A stretch of DNA of 64,000 nucleotides from Climacium dendroides. Taxonomy: Eukaryota; Streptophyta; Bryopsida; Hypnales; Climaciaceae. Position numbers and translations under genes: made by a program. The notes beneath the pieces are model-generated. The model was not told where the DNA came from and ran no database searches. It saw nothing but the letters and a program-made list of their open reading frames with translations. The stretch lies in the NCBI GenBank assembly GCA_950106755.1, contig OX467088.1:9780001-9844000 (forward strand). The letters are read 5' to 3'. The stretch's first letter is position 1. Each line of letters starts with the position of its first letter. Below, one piece after another: positions 35,019 through 47,943 of the stretch.

Positions 35019-36055
35019 ACGGGAACCCCCTCCCAAATGAAGCAACTAAGTTACATCGATCTCCACATACAACTCCAGCTGCGGAATTGAAACCCTCAAC
35101 CCAAAATGCGCCTTACGAGTTCCTCCAAACTGCCCTTTCCAGAACTCACTCAATTAAACATAAAATATTTAAAAACTAAAATCCTCGGACTCGACTCCGT
35201 GTAAGACAGACCACCATGTATACTCCGCATACAAAATCTCCACATCCACATCCACATCCACCCCCACAATATCTCTAGCTGTGGAATTGAACCCTGAAAA
35301 CCCTAAATGCGCCTTGCGAGTTCCTCCAAACTCTCCTTTCAAAAACTTGAAAATTCAAAATCCTCGGACTCTCCACGTAAACAGACCACTACACAAGCGT
35401 TCTCCGAGGCTTCGAGCTTGCAATTCACTCCGCCATCGCTAGGATTTAGGGTTACAGAGCGCCATCAATGCTGACAACGAGAGGTACCGCAAACCCCCCA
35501 CAATTGCAAAAAAGTCTCCATTCGACAAGCACGAAGACGAAGGAGCACATCTCGATCGATCAAGTTTGAAGATGAAGATCGAAAAAGAAAGACGAAAAAC
35601 AAAATTCGGTGAACTTCGAAAGCTGCGCCTCAAGAGAGAGCACCAAATCACTGATGAGACAGAAAGCCAACGATGAATTGAGAATTCCGCAGTCAGTCGG
35701 TGTAGATGCCGTGTGAACAAGGTCACACGGTTCAATCCACCCTTCAAGACACGTGTCGGAAGCGGACCCCAGTTCCGGCTGGGAGGGGTAGCCACTTGGG
35801 ATTATTCTTGGGTTCGACGAATCCTTTTCATCGTTACGCTTTAACACGTGGAGGTTTTTACTGACGAAGACAGCAGGGACCCCATTGAGTACCTGCGGTG
35901 CCGTTCGAAATTGAAAAACAGAAGTAAAGCCTATGACCGACCACACATTCCATAGTCATGCTTATGATTTTCATATTTTTTTTTTAAGGATTTAAGCGAA
36001 AAGCAAAAGATTCATCATTCAAGATAATTTAAGAACCAAAAATAACTCAAAAATC
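35019..36055. promoter_or_regulatory. Upstream region of TEX2-like gene with tandem duplication
   Basis: About 35075-35230 and 35270-35410 are diverged direct copies of each other (shared AATGCGCCTT, CGAGTTCCTCCAAACT and AATCCTCGGACT words), separated by a CCACAT microsatellite. They probably contain the promoter or leader of the minus-strand gene. 35430-35945 is mid-GC without a recognised gene. Confidence 0.45.
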
Positions 36056-37100
36056 CATAACTTTCACGGCCATATGTTCAAATGCCACAAAACAAAGCCC
36101 ATGCATCCCTACTCGCAAAGAGTTTTCTAACATTACTAAGAATGTGACTGGAAGATGCATGGTCCACGAGATCTCAGTGTAATAAACAAAACAATACATG
36201 GATGGATAGTATGGCCATAGTCAAAAGAAAAGAAAAAATAATTTGAGAATTTGAGTTTTCTGTATGAAGGAGTCCAAGGACTTTGTTGTAGTGTGAAAGG
36301 TTGTGTTCTTGATTTGAATAGAAAGTTTTATGCACAAAGGAGTTAATGGACTTTGTTTCATGGTATTTGGACATGTGATATGAAGTTAAGTTTTATTCAA
36401 AAATAAAAGTTAATTTAATTCAATCTTTTTATATTCATATAAAATTTGAAATTCAATAGCTTTCACATCATAGGTCCAAACGTTACGAAACAAAGTCCAT
36501 ACACCCCTCTTTACTTAGAATTTTTCAACAATACCGAGAATGATATTGGGAGACTCATGGTTTCTTAGATTTTAGCATATCAAACAAAACAAACTAACTA
36601 ATTTAAGGTATGGACTAGAATATTGCTTGTGCCTTTGCCAGAGCCAAATAAAAATAAGAATAATTTCACCTCAAAGGAGTTCAATAGCTTTGTCTTGTGG
36701 CATTTGGACATGTGATGTGAAAGATATGGTTTTTTTCAAAATACAAGATAATTTAATTCAATTTTTTAGTTAAAAAATCCACTACTTTCTCATCATAGGT
36801 CTAAATGTCATTAAACTAGCACAAATAGAAAGTTTTATGCATAAAGGAGTGCAAGGTCTTTGTTTCATGGCATTTACACATACCATGTAAAAGTTATATT
36901 TTTACAAAATATAAGATAATGTGATTCAATTGTTTAATTTATAAAAACTTTGAAATTCAATAACTTTCACATTGTATGTCCAAATGCCATAAAACAAAGT
37001 CTTACATCCTTCTATGTGGAGAGCTTTCCAACATTGCCAAGAACGTTGCCAAAAGATTCAAGTTTTCTTAAATTTGAGAGTATCAAACAAAACAAAACAA
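36056..37100. repeat. Dispersed repeat cluster
   Basis: Three diverged direct copies start near 36056, 36455 and 36955 (CTTTCACA, then CCAAATGCCAYAAAACAAAG, then ACCAAGAA-like, then ATCAAACAAAACAAA). Pieces in the opposite orientation lie at about 36290-36400, 36670-36740 and 36800-36920. The same family recurs, reversed, at 50870-51290. Non-coding. Confidence 0.6.
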
Positions 37101-40100
37101 ACAACCTAATTCAAGGTATAGATTCTTCACTTTCCTAGCATGATTTCTTTGTTTTATAAAAAAAATGTCTTCTATAAGGGGAAGTCACCTATTCCCATTA
37201 CTTTAAGTAATTCCGCATACTTTGAGGTGGAAGCAACACATGAATTTTATTTTTTAGTACATTAAAGTTAATCATAAAGTGAACCCTAGTTTGTAAAAGG
37301 GTGGGAGAGGCAAGTTCAACTAAAACTAGCACAAAAGAAATACAATACCAAACTCCATCAAACCAATTTGGGGTATTTCAAGGAATTTCATCCTACATTT
37401 TTCTCAAATTTTGGCTTGTGGATCCCTCATTGCACACACTATATACAATTAATTCTATTGGCAATTGAAAATCATGAACTTTAAAAAAAAATTGGTAATT
37501 TTTTAAATATGTATGAATATGCTATGAATTTGTAAAGTTCAAATATATGTGTACTCCAAACCAATTTTTTGCATTCATGTATGTATGTTGTACACTTTTT
37601 CACAAGTATTGTACTAGTAGTTACTTTAGTAACAATGTGAGACCTACTATAGGATACATTTTATTTATTAAAGCTAATAATTTTGTGAATAAATTAAAAA
37701 ATATTCAAGTTACTATAGTATCACTTTTTCGAAGCATAGTATATTACAACTATTATACAATACATTATAATGATCTATAGTACGTAATTTGTAAAATCTA
37801 CACAAGAGGTGGTATAAAAGAAAGGGGAGGAATCTACCAATGAGGAGCCTCCATTTTCCATATGCAAATCGATAAAATAATGAACAATGTTTCATTTTAG
37901 GTTGTGTATGTGCTTGGATAGGATTTTTTTAGATTTTAAGATTTTGGAATCCTAACCCATTGCATTTGAATTATAGAAGAAAAGTCATATCAAATACAAA
38001 CATGCTCCAAAAATCTTAAAACTTTACTATAGACATATATGACAGTGAAGAGTATTTTAGTAAAAATAAAAAATTATGTGTCATTTTAGAGTTAGAAAAT
38101 CAATAGACTACATGAATAAGCCCTAAGTTCAAATTGCAATAAAATTGTCAATTTCAAGAATTTCACAAATTTTCAAATTGAATTAGAAATTACAATTGAT
38201 TGACTTCACTTCATTAGTTGGAGTCAAATTCAAAATATAATTGTCATTGGTGAAATTAAGATCTCAAGCAAGAAGCTAGAAATTACAAAAATACATTACA
38301 AAAATGTTTCTTTTGATATCTAGAGATTATCCACATTAGATGAGTTTTTAGCCCTCTGAAGGCTGTGAGTTCTTGGCAGTTCCCAAACTACAAGAACTGC
38401 CCTATAGAAGGCCACGGCAACTCGCTGACATGGCACAATGACTACCACGTCCCCAAAAAATATTTTTTTTTCAAAAAAAGAAAAGTGATTTTTTTTAATC
38501 TTTTTTCTTCATTTCAAGAATGTAAATTTTTGTTTTGGGAACAACTGTTCGCCAAAACTGTGAGGGGGATTAGCGTTGGGAACAAGCTTGAAACAATCCT
38601 TCCAACCCCCCAGAAATCATCTAATGTCTACTTCAATAGAATAATAAATAATAACTCAATGAAGAAATTTCTACCACCATCTGGTTCAAATACCTTCAAA
38701 GATATAGAACTCTCAATAGAAATTGGATAAAAAATTATAATTCATCATTCTTTGATGTTCATTTAAAATCATTCATGAACTACTTTGGAATCTTATGACT
38801 GTACAAAGTTATTCCTTGAATGATTAATTTATTTTTGAATCTTTGTACATTTTTGCTTATGACCTTGAATTTTAAAAGAACATACTTTAATAAATTAATT
38901 TACTAGTACATTAGTTGTTCACATCAAAGACATCTCATTATTCACCATTTCTAACTACTTTTTAATTCAACATGCATTAATCTCTAAAAAAACTCATTTG
39001 GTGTTTTTAGGTGAAAAACTACTTCAAAATATTTATATCCAAAGCAAGGCTAAAATCTTTATCTATATTAATTCATTAACAAATCCAACTATAAGATCTT
39101 TTAGTTAGCTTGTTAGAATACACCCACCTAAAATTTTGGAGCAAGAAACCTGCCGATTATAAGATTATGATGCTTGGATTTCAAAAAGAAATATCTTCAA
39201 TTCTTTCCAAATGGTTAGGTTTCATCTTTCAAACTTTTCATCCAAAAATGTGTAGATCCTACAACTTGCAACTCTCTATAATATGTTGAAGAAATAAGTT
39301 GAAAATACATATAAAAATTCAATAAAAATATTTTATATCCATATTTGAAAAAATACTAAATAGAAAGAGGTCAAGTATGATTTCAAATACTAAATTATTA
39401 AGACTTTAGTAATGTAATTGAAAAATTCTTATCCCAAAAGTTGTAATGTTGTAATAAACAATCTAGATCTTGTGTGTAATAAATGCTAGTCAATAGAACC
39501 ATTTCTTCTCAATAAAAATAAGAATTTACATGAATTTTAAGAAGGATTTTTAGAAACACATAAGTAGAGACACAAGTAGCTCTAAAGAAATAAAAATAAT
39601 CAAACACTATTTGATTAAGAAAAAAAATGATCATTATATTTTTATTTTTTGGTGAATAAAACATTGGACCTTTTAGCTAAGTTAACTTGTTGGAGTAAAT
39701 ACTATTAATTTCTCAATGTGAAAAAATCCAACCAATTGTGAGATTATAGTGTTTAAATTTCAAGAATAGTTTTCAACCTTTTCACTAGTCTTTCTCAAAA
39801 GTACAATCTTATCTTTTAATATTTTTAAGAAAAAATGAAATCCATATGTTTGACAACTTGAGAAAGTTGACAATGTATTAGAGATTTTTGAATTGAAAAT
39901 AAATATCGAAGTAACATATTGCTCTATTGCTCTTATATTGTGATACTAGGATTGATGACCAAATGAACTCAGCAGTTGGTCAAGATACCTTAATTGATTG
40001 CAATCCATATGATCTTTATGTGATTTACTTCATTTTTTTTGGTAAATCTCCACAACAACCACTATCTTCTACACTACAAACTAAAATATAACATCAATAT

Positions 40101-43100
40101 GGTAGATCATAGCCCAACATTGTTCAATTCACCAATCTACAACATAGGCACCAAAGACCACCCCTACTGTTAAGATGCATCCTCTTTTCACCCCTTTCGA
40201 CAAACTAAACCTTTACAAGTTGCACAACATCACGATCAAACCATCCTTTGAAATTCATATTCAAATAAACAACAAGAACAAATACAATGATTAATTGCTA
40301 ATGGAAGATCCAAAGATCATTGCACTTCTAAAATTACACACATGGTAGTGAATTAGGCTTTGCTTGTAGTCCTTTGTACTAGTTGCAAGCACATTATTTG
40401 GTCATACAAAATACAAAGTTTTTTTCAAGCATAAGAGCCTATTTCCATGCGCTTTCAATTTTGGAAGTGACAGGGTAATACCTACGTTCACTAATATTTT
40501 CCAACCCGTCATCGAAATGATGGGTTTCTTTAATTGACAAGTGGCAAGGTCTTCCAACTTGAGGGGTCCTCTTTTTAATTTTTTAAAAACTAAAATAGGA
40601 GGTCAAATAGTGCTTGACTTTTACTTTGTTAACTTCTTTCTAAGAAATAAATTACCCAAAAGATCCTACAATTGAATTTATAAAAGAATAAATATAGATG
40701 AAGATTTTAGCCTTGCCTTGGAGAAGAGTATTTTAAAGTAGTTTTGTGCCTTTCAACATAAAAAACTTTAGATGAATATCAAGGGCTTGACATTGTTATA
40801 CACAATCATTGATGATTGTCTTACAAGTGAGAGACATTGGTTTCTAAAGAAATTACCTCTACTTTTCAAGAATAAATGACCTCATTTATTGATGTTTGAA
40901 CTTTTGTGAATGAAAGATAGTCAATTCTTATGTTTTTATTGTTATTTTGGTAGTGAAAATCATTTTGAAAAAACATTATTATATATGCTATATATGCAAA
41001 GTTGAAAATTGCAATGAATACTATAATAGCTATACCATTGGAATATACCTTTTAAAAATTCAAGTATATACACTTTGTCCAACATAGTGAGATATTGGTA
41101 AATGCAAGCTAAGTTTTATAGAATTTAGATTAATTGCTACACAATTATATTCAATTTTAATCTAGTATATCTCAATACAAAAAATCAAGCAATTAGAAAC
41201 TATATTTACTTTGATTGAGGTCAAGGATATTCAATTCTGAAATAAGTCCAAGACTATTAGTCACTATCAATACATACCAAACACACAAGTTGGTATATAC
41301 TCCATTCCAAAATAAGTTTGAACCTCATGTTTTTTCTTAACTTTTAAACAGTAGACTAGTGACTATGGAAATCATCCATTTTGATACCGTGGGAATCATT
41401 GGTCTAAAAATATCCAAAAGTACTCATTGGAAGTTAAAGTACTATAGAAGATCTCCCTTTTTCACATAAAATTTCGAGGATGAATAGTTACACTTCTGTC
41501 CTATACTAAAAATTTCTTTGCCTTCCATTAGATGCAAAATTTCTACTTCAATGTTTAAGGGTTAAGGTTGTTTTAAACAGGTCATATGAAAGCCTTTCTT
41601 GTGTCCAATTTTATTTAAGTTGCAATGAACATATGCAATGTTCTTCATTGATTCCAGTGATATAAAGTTTTGAACTTTTTTGAATTATATTTTCACAGTA
41701 TAAATGAAATTGGTATAAAAAAATTTCAACAAACTTGCAAACACTTGAATCTGTAAGGAGGGAGTACAAGAAATCTTAAATCATCTCCCACACCTATATC
41801 ATATTAAATTACCTACAATCCAAAAAATGTACTATATACAATCCTTACAAACTAATATCTTGGATTCAAAAAGATTATGGTAAAAATAATTGTTTGGAGT
41901 TGCTAAATACTAACTAAAATGATTTAAGTCATTTGTATACAAAGACAAATCTCTTCAAATCTTTTCAAAGTAGATGTAACAAGAGTTCAAATTGCAACCT
42001 ATAAATCATCTATGATCGTAAATGAAATCTCAAATTTTTTATTCATTAAAAATCTTCAAATTTCATTCAAATTAATATTATCTACATTTTTTTATATAAA
42101 TATTTTGAAGCACACGTATGTCAACTTTTTACAATTCAAATGGGGGTGGGCCTAAAATGATGTACAACAACATACAAGAAAATATTCAAGTCATCTAGGC
42201 TTAAAAAAAAGCATAGGCAATTTGGGAGTGATTATGAAATCCACCTCAACAACTAAGTCTCTGGGGTGGTTAGCTTTGGAATCTGTTTATTTCCAAACCA
42301 TAAATGCTTTTGCTTCAAGTTTTTTAGGGTTGTAATATAGAGGATACTACAACATTCATGTTTGCTTATTTGGATTTTGTCCACTCATTTTCAACATTTG
42401 GCACACAGGTTGAAACTAAATACAATATAGATTCAATTTTTGAAGTAACTATAGATGATTAAGGTGGTTGGGTACACCCAAATTGTCACCTTTTACTACT
42501 ATGCCTAGTTACTAATTTACTAATATTAGACTAGTCAAATTTCATTTTAGAAAGAATCAAGACCACAATGTTGGGAATGGGATAACTTAAAAAAAGACCT
42601 AGCAACTTGAACAACCACATTAAGTTTATTAACAAGATATCCACATTGCTCTTGGTTAAAATTTGGAGAAGACATCTTTTGTACTACCTTTTAAGGCAAC
42701 TTGTGAAAGCTTCAAGCATAAGTCAAAGCTCTTTATAGCACCAACATTAACTTTTGCACAAATTCAATTGCATTTGCAGGATTGAGTACCTATACACTGG
42801 GCATTAGCGCATATATTAAATGCGAACTAAACTCATTAAATGAAATAGATATGATCCTTGCCTAATTTGACCAATTTGAGTAAGTACTTCTAATATACTA
42901 ATCTTACCAAGCATGTACATTTACAACCAACTCAATTAAATTACCAAAATTACAAGATGTTACTTGAAATGGTACTAGGAGCATTACCCTCTTTTGCCTC
43001 AAAAAGTATGCTAGGACTATTGAAAAGCTCCCGCTCTTCCATGATGTAGAAAACCTCCAAAATCTAGGCATGAGAAAAGTCCCTTAAGCTAAAATGTGAG

Positions 43101-43430
43101 TATGTCATCAAACTGCACACTGCAATAAAGTTGACCATCAATACCTAGGATGCAAAGATGAAACAAGATTGAACATCTTCAATTAAAGTAGTCCAAAAAA
43201 AGAAAAATCGGTAGAAATATTGAGTTGAATCTTACAATCTCAAATGGTTTCAAGACCAAAATTCCTACTTCAAACCATAGTCTAGGGAGAATTTTAGCTT
43301 AACTGGCTAAAATCCTACATTTTCTTGGACCAACTGGTTGTTTGAAGCATTCTCTCGGCTAGGCTTTTAAAAAATAGAGAATATTCTATGATTTTCCTCT
43401 TAAATGATCGATTTTTTTCTGAAGATTTTG
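37101..43430. other. Long gene-free AT-rich region
   Basis: No credible gene in 6.3 kb; short frames only. 41350-41570 is a diverged copy of the small TTAA-type element at 47513-47729 (shared AAATTTCGAGGATGAATAGTT). 38340-38450 resembles 60370-60460. Otherwise nothing identifiable. Confidence 0.55.
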
Positions 43431-45660
43431 AAATCAATTCAGCAATTCTTGATTTCAACCGGCTAACTTGTAACTAAATGCCGGTACTCCCCGTACATTA
43501 CTTCAAACTATGTCTCAAATTGCAGTAAAAAAAAGAAGCAAGCATGTACCTCCAACAATGGAAACATCAACGGAAGAAGCATCTGCTACTCTATTCCTAA
43601 GCACATTTCTCGGCCAAAGCTATTGGGGTGAGGCCACGCCATAGATTAGCCAAATAAACATAGTTTGGCCAATACTCCCAGAGATAACAATTCACACTGA
43701 TACAGGCTTAGAACTGGCATGAAACTGCCAGATGTAGAGTGAGCACATCGTTTATTTTGGTCCCAGAATGATCCAAACTAATACCAGCAGATACCAAGAC
43801 AAACCGAAGCTCACTTCTAGATGGTTTGCATTCAAGAACACGACTTAAACCTGAGAGAGGTTTTACCTAACCGCAAAAATAGACAGACATCGCATTCAAT
43901 GTAGTTCGGGGAGAAGCCCAACATCCGGAAGATTCGCCACTTCAGCATCCAGCTCTCTCAAACCCACGGCAGACCTCCAGCAACACCTCCAAACTATTTT
44001 CAAATCTCCAGCAATCAACTCCAGGGGCTAACAAGTTAACTCAGATACTATCAACAGGTCCTCATCCAATGGAAAGCAACGCAGACCTGCAAGATGGAGT
44101 CCACACAAAAGAGAATTGGCATCCATATGACGCGAAAAGAGAATGGCAGGAAGCAAGTGCAAAAACGCGACATCCATGTACGAAGGGAAACTACTCAAAG
44201 AATTCATAGATTATGAATAAGATCAAAGGTCGGAGAGCTCCATAACAAGAATGAAGTCCTGATTCTCACCACATGGCACCGAGGAGAGCAAGCACAGAGC
44301 AGTGCTGTAAACTTTGGTGTGGAGTCTGTTACACCACAAGTCACAAATCAGTTTCCATGGTCCCAGAGAGTTTGTACGCAAGTTTCAAACTCCAATGTGG
44401 AAGATGAAGGCATGAAATTTCTCAAAATACAAAAATGAGAACAAATTGCAACCGACGTCCTCAATTATCCACAGTCGTCGTCATCAATCCGCATTAAGAG
44501 GAGCATTACCCGTGTCTGCTGTCCGCTGGGCTACACACTTTGGGAGTGCTGCAAATTATAGCCTGTCCAGGATAGTGCTGGGAAAGAAATTCCAGGTTCA
44601 GAAGCGAAGCACAACTATCGTATACAAAGTCCTGCCATAGCTGCATAATGTAAGACATCGGTAACAGTTCACACATCGTTTCAACAAGACAGGGAAGAAA
44701 GGAAAGCGATTCCATCACCCTCGTGGCCCCAAGTCTTCCACGAAGCTGTAAAGGGATACAGTACATTAAGAACCCTCGATTCCAAACACTAGTGGTGTGA
44801 ATACTCATCAACAGTACAATAGTCACTATTCTGTGCCAAAAAAAAGACAGCAATTCTCCAAATCCTGATTGTAGACATGCTGCTGCCGAATAGTACTAAG
44901 AACAAGGTGGAGACTACGGTACAGTCAGTTTCTACTTGCTTCTCCGGCCACAAAGAAAAGGAACCCATGAGGTCGGGAGACTTCATCAGAGGCTCAGCTG
45001 GTGTACAGCCCTCAATCGAAATGTACATCTGGTCAAAGAAGCAAGTGACACCATCTACCGACATAGCTTTGGACCAAATAACTACTGCATAAGGGTCCAA
45101 AGAACGCATTTCTTGGTGCGATGTACATTTAGATTGAGGGAGGTTTCATTCGCCAACAAGTACATATAAAAATGGACAAAAATTACCCAGTCTCGTAAAT
45201 GGAACCACGCTTACCAGCAAGAAGTGGAGGATTAGATGCTCCTGCCTTAAAATGAAAAACTTCTGCTTATCACTGGATGGACACCTTGAACTCAACCAGC
45301 TATGGTGACACAACGAAGATCAACCCGACATTGAAAGAGAGAAAGCACTGTTCCAGGTTTTCATGGGATCAAACCATCATCGATCAACATCGACAACGAC
45401 AACAACTGAAATCGAGCATGAAGAGGATGTTACATACAATCAAAGGCGAGCACCATGGCCACAAGCTGATCGGCAGCTGGAGACTGAATCGCCCAACCCT
45501 CCCACCCCACAACACAGCTTGACGCCTTCACGAGCAGCTGAGGAGAGTATCTCAGATTCGCTTAACTATTGAGGAAAATCGAATTCCAAAACGAAAGGCG
45601 AGCCACAAATTAAACACCACCGTGGACTCAACGGAGCTGCTCTGAAATCCTCAGGACGGC
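43431..45660. other. Transcript-like stretch without coding frame
   Basis: Base composition (GC in the low-to-mid 40s, CA/AG-rich) matches the untranslated and intronic parts of the window's genes and differs from the AT-rich DNA on both sides. Yet no frame longer than about 115 codons and no recognisable peptide is present. It could be a long non-coding RNA, a long untranslated region, or a decayed gene. Confidence 0.35.
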
Positions 45661-46778
45661 TGAGCAAGAGAGTTTTTTGACAATCTCAAAATCCTAATAC
45701 ACTCTGGCCAAAGAAGATACGAGGTTCGAAGAAGAAAAAAAATTCTGTTCAAAAATATATTGTGCATCTTAACAAGGCTGCCTTCACCATTACTATTTGT
45801 GCTATGCTGTTTATTATTCAGAAAATAAAAACCATGTCGACAAACGTAGCATTTGTTTGATATAGAAAAAGCAACCGGCATCACGTATTTTCAGGACTTA
45901 GTCAAATTCGGGGTACCTGAGGTCAAAGAAGAAATGTAGAAATTCACCGACAGAAGCTTGCAGTCGGTGGGAATAATCAAAATCAAAGACTAAACACGAT
46001 GATTTTCATTCATTCTAAGCAGACAGTCAGAAATTCTCTGGATGAATTACTCAGAAAATTTCCGAAAATTGTCAAGTAATTAAGAATGATGTAGAGACCC
46101 AAGTGGCAGCGAATTCCCCTCAAATAGTGACAAAAAAATATATATCGTTAGGATTTGTCAAACTTTAGTTTTTGGAAAAAATTAAATACATGGCAGAGAG
46201 ATGCCGACTTTGCCTTACACTTATGGTATCCAATTGTGATGGAAACAAATTTTTTTTATCACAGCTCAATGACCACATTGTGCGATGAAGGGTTGCAAGG
46301 AATTTTGAACTAGATTTTAGCTTCATCATCGTCTTTAAACTGCAATAAAATTTGTAGGAAGACATTTTTTTGCCTCTTGGGTTTTATAGATGAATCTGAA
46401 CATAACATTTAATAATCATGCCAAATTTCAAAACATACAAGTCTCTACATTTATGTGGAGAAAGATTTGAATTTTGTCTATGTGATGATTGGCAAGTTTA
46501 CTCTAAGTAGTGAAAAGCATTGAAAGCATCTTTACAAAGTTCATATTTGTTATTGATAGAAACCAATTAGATAATCAAGTTCAAATAAGCAATGCACATT
46601 AGAGACACATTACTACATAGGCCATAGTTAGGGAAGAAAATCAAGCAAGTAAGGCTCCATTTTGGTATCAAAAGAAAATTTAGAACTTTGGCAAACTCAA
46701 ATCAGTCAAATGAGTTGCACTTTAATCAAATAACTTTGATAGAATCACCAATAGAAAGGAGGTATTTGAGCACTAAGC
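45661..46778. other. Gene-free AT-rich spacer
   Basis: Nothing recognisable. Confidence 0.5.
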
Positions 46779-46897
46779 AATAGTGTAAGAGCTCAATGCC
46801 CAAAGCCCATATAGGCACTAAGCTAGTGCCCATATGGACCTTAAACGCTACATCCTTACACTATTCCCTTGTGTTTAAAAACTTCTTTTCTACTAGT
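46779..46897. repeat. Hairpin next to a CACTA-like end
   Basis: AATAGTGTAAG (46779-46789) pairs perfectly with CTTACACTATT (46855-46865). Inside, CCATATAGGCACTA (46807-46820) pairs with TAGTGCCCATATGG (46824-46837) with one mismatch and a 3-nt loop. Just outside, CTTTTCTACTAGTG ending at 46897 is, in reverse complement, the CACTAGTAGAAAAG type of CACTA-element terminus. Confidence 0.5.
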
Positions 46898-47512
46898 GAA
46901 TGAAATATCTAGGTTTACTATATCACTTGAGTTGACACATTTCTATAATAGAATCTATGTACCAACTTGTGTCCATTCATTTATAAATGTGGTATGATAT
47001 GTTGCCTTTTTGTTAATGGCTAAATTTCAAATGAAGAACAAGGAGGTAGGAATTTGTCAAATAAATTAAAAAGACATTTTTTGCAATCCATGGATTTAAC
47101 ATCTCCTTCTCAAGAAAATTTAATTTGTAGTTCCTCAATGATTCAATGAGGAACTTTGTACCACCAAGTGATGCATACATATTCAAAGAACTCAAAAAAA
47201 CATTAGGTGGAAAATAATCCATTTCCCAATTATGTTGGATTGTTCATCAACCACTTTCAATTGTACTAGTTGCATTGGCATTTTATTAAGAATTAAACCT
47301 CAAAAGATGAGACCTATTGCTAAGATAGTCAACCAAAAAGGATTTGGTTTTTGAACCAATACTGATTGGTGCATTCTTCATTTCTAAAGTAATTTTAGGC
47401 CACTTTTGGCCTGAACATCTTAATGGGTTAAACACATGGATACTATTAAGGACATTCTTTGCAAAAAAAAAAAAAAAAATTGAAAATCATAATTTTGCTT
47501 TAAAGTGATTAG
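46898..47512. other. Gene-free AT-rich spacer with poly-A run
   Basis: A run of about 17 A lies at 47463-47479. No gene. Confidence 0.5.
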
Positions 47513-47729
47513 CCCTCAAAAGACGGATTGGTGACTGTGAAAATCATTCCTTTACTTACCATATAAATCATTTGCGTAAAAATTGCAAAAGCACTCATAT
47601 TGAAGTCAAACTATTGTTAGTAGAAGGCCTCCCCTCTTCACAACAAAATTTCGAGGATGAATAGTTGCACTTCTTTCTGACTAGAAGGATTCTCAATCAT
47701 CAAAAACCGTCCTCATCGACTTTCGAGGG
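47513..47729. mobile_element. Small TTAA-type MITE
   Basis: The left end is TTAG (mutated TTAA, 47509-47512) then CCCTCAAAAGACGG. The right end reads, in reverse complement, CCCTCGAAAGTCG after TTAA (47730-47733). It is 217 bp and non-coding, with a diverged second copy near 41350-41570. Same terminal logic as the larger TTAA elements. Confidence 0.5.
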
Positions 47730-47943
47730 TTAAATAAAAAGTTCATAGAGCACCCAAATGCGTGCTCACACATTCTCCAGATATGTTTATCCCACTATCA
47801 TAAGATTTGTAGCTGAGATTTTCCACTTCCCTCTGGAGACATTTCTCTGATTTCTGCAGAAATCACCCGTTTTCTTCACGTACTCATACGGTAAATCTTT
47901 CAAACTGGGAAGCTAATTGCGTGACGGCTTTTTAACTAGGAAG

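Noticed and set aside
44506..45522. Short frames on both strands as protein genes
   Set aside because: No conserved phrases, no splice-consistent chain and mutually overlapping; treated as non-coding.
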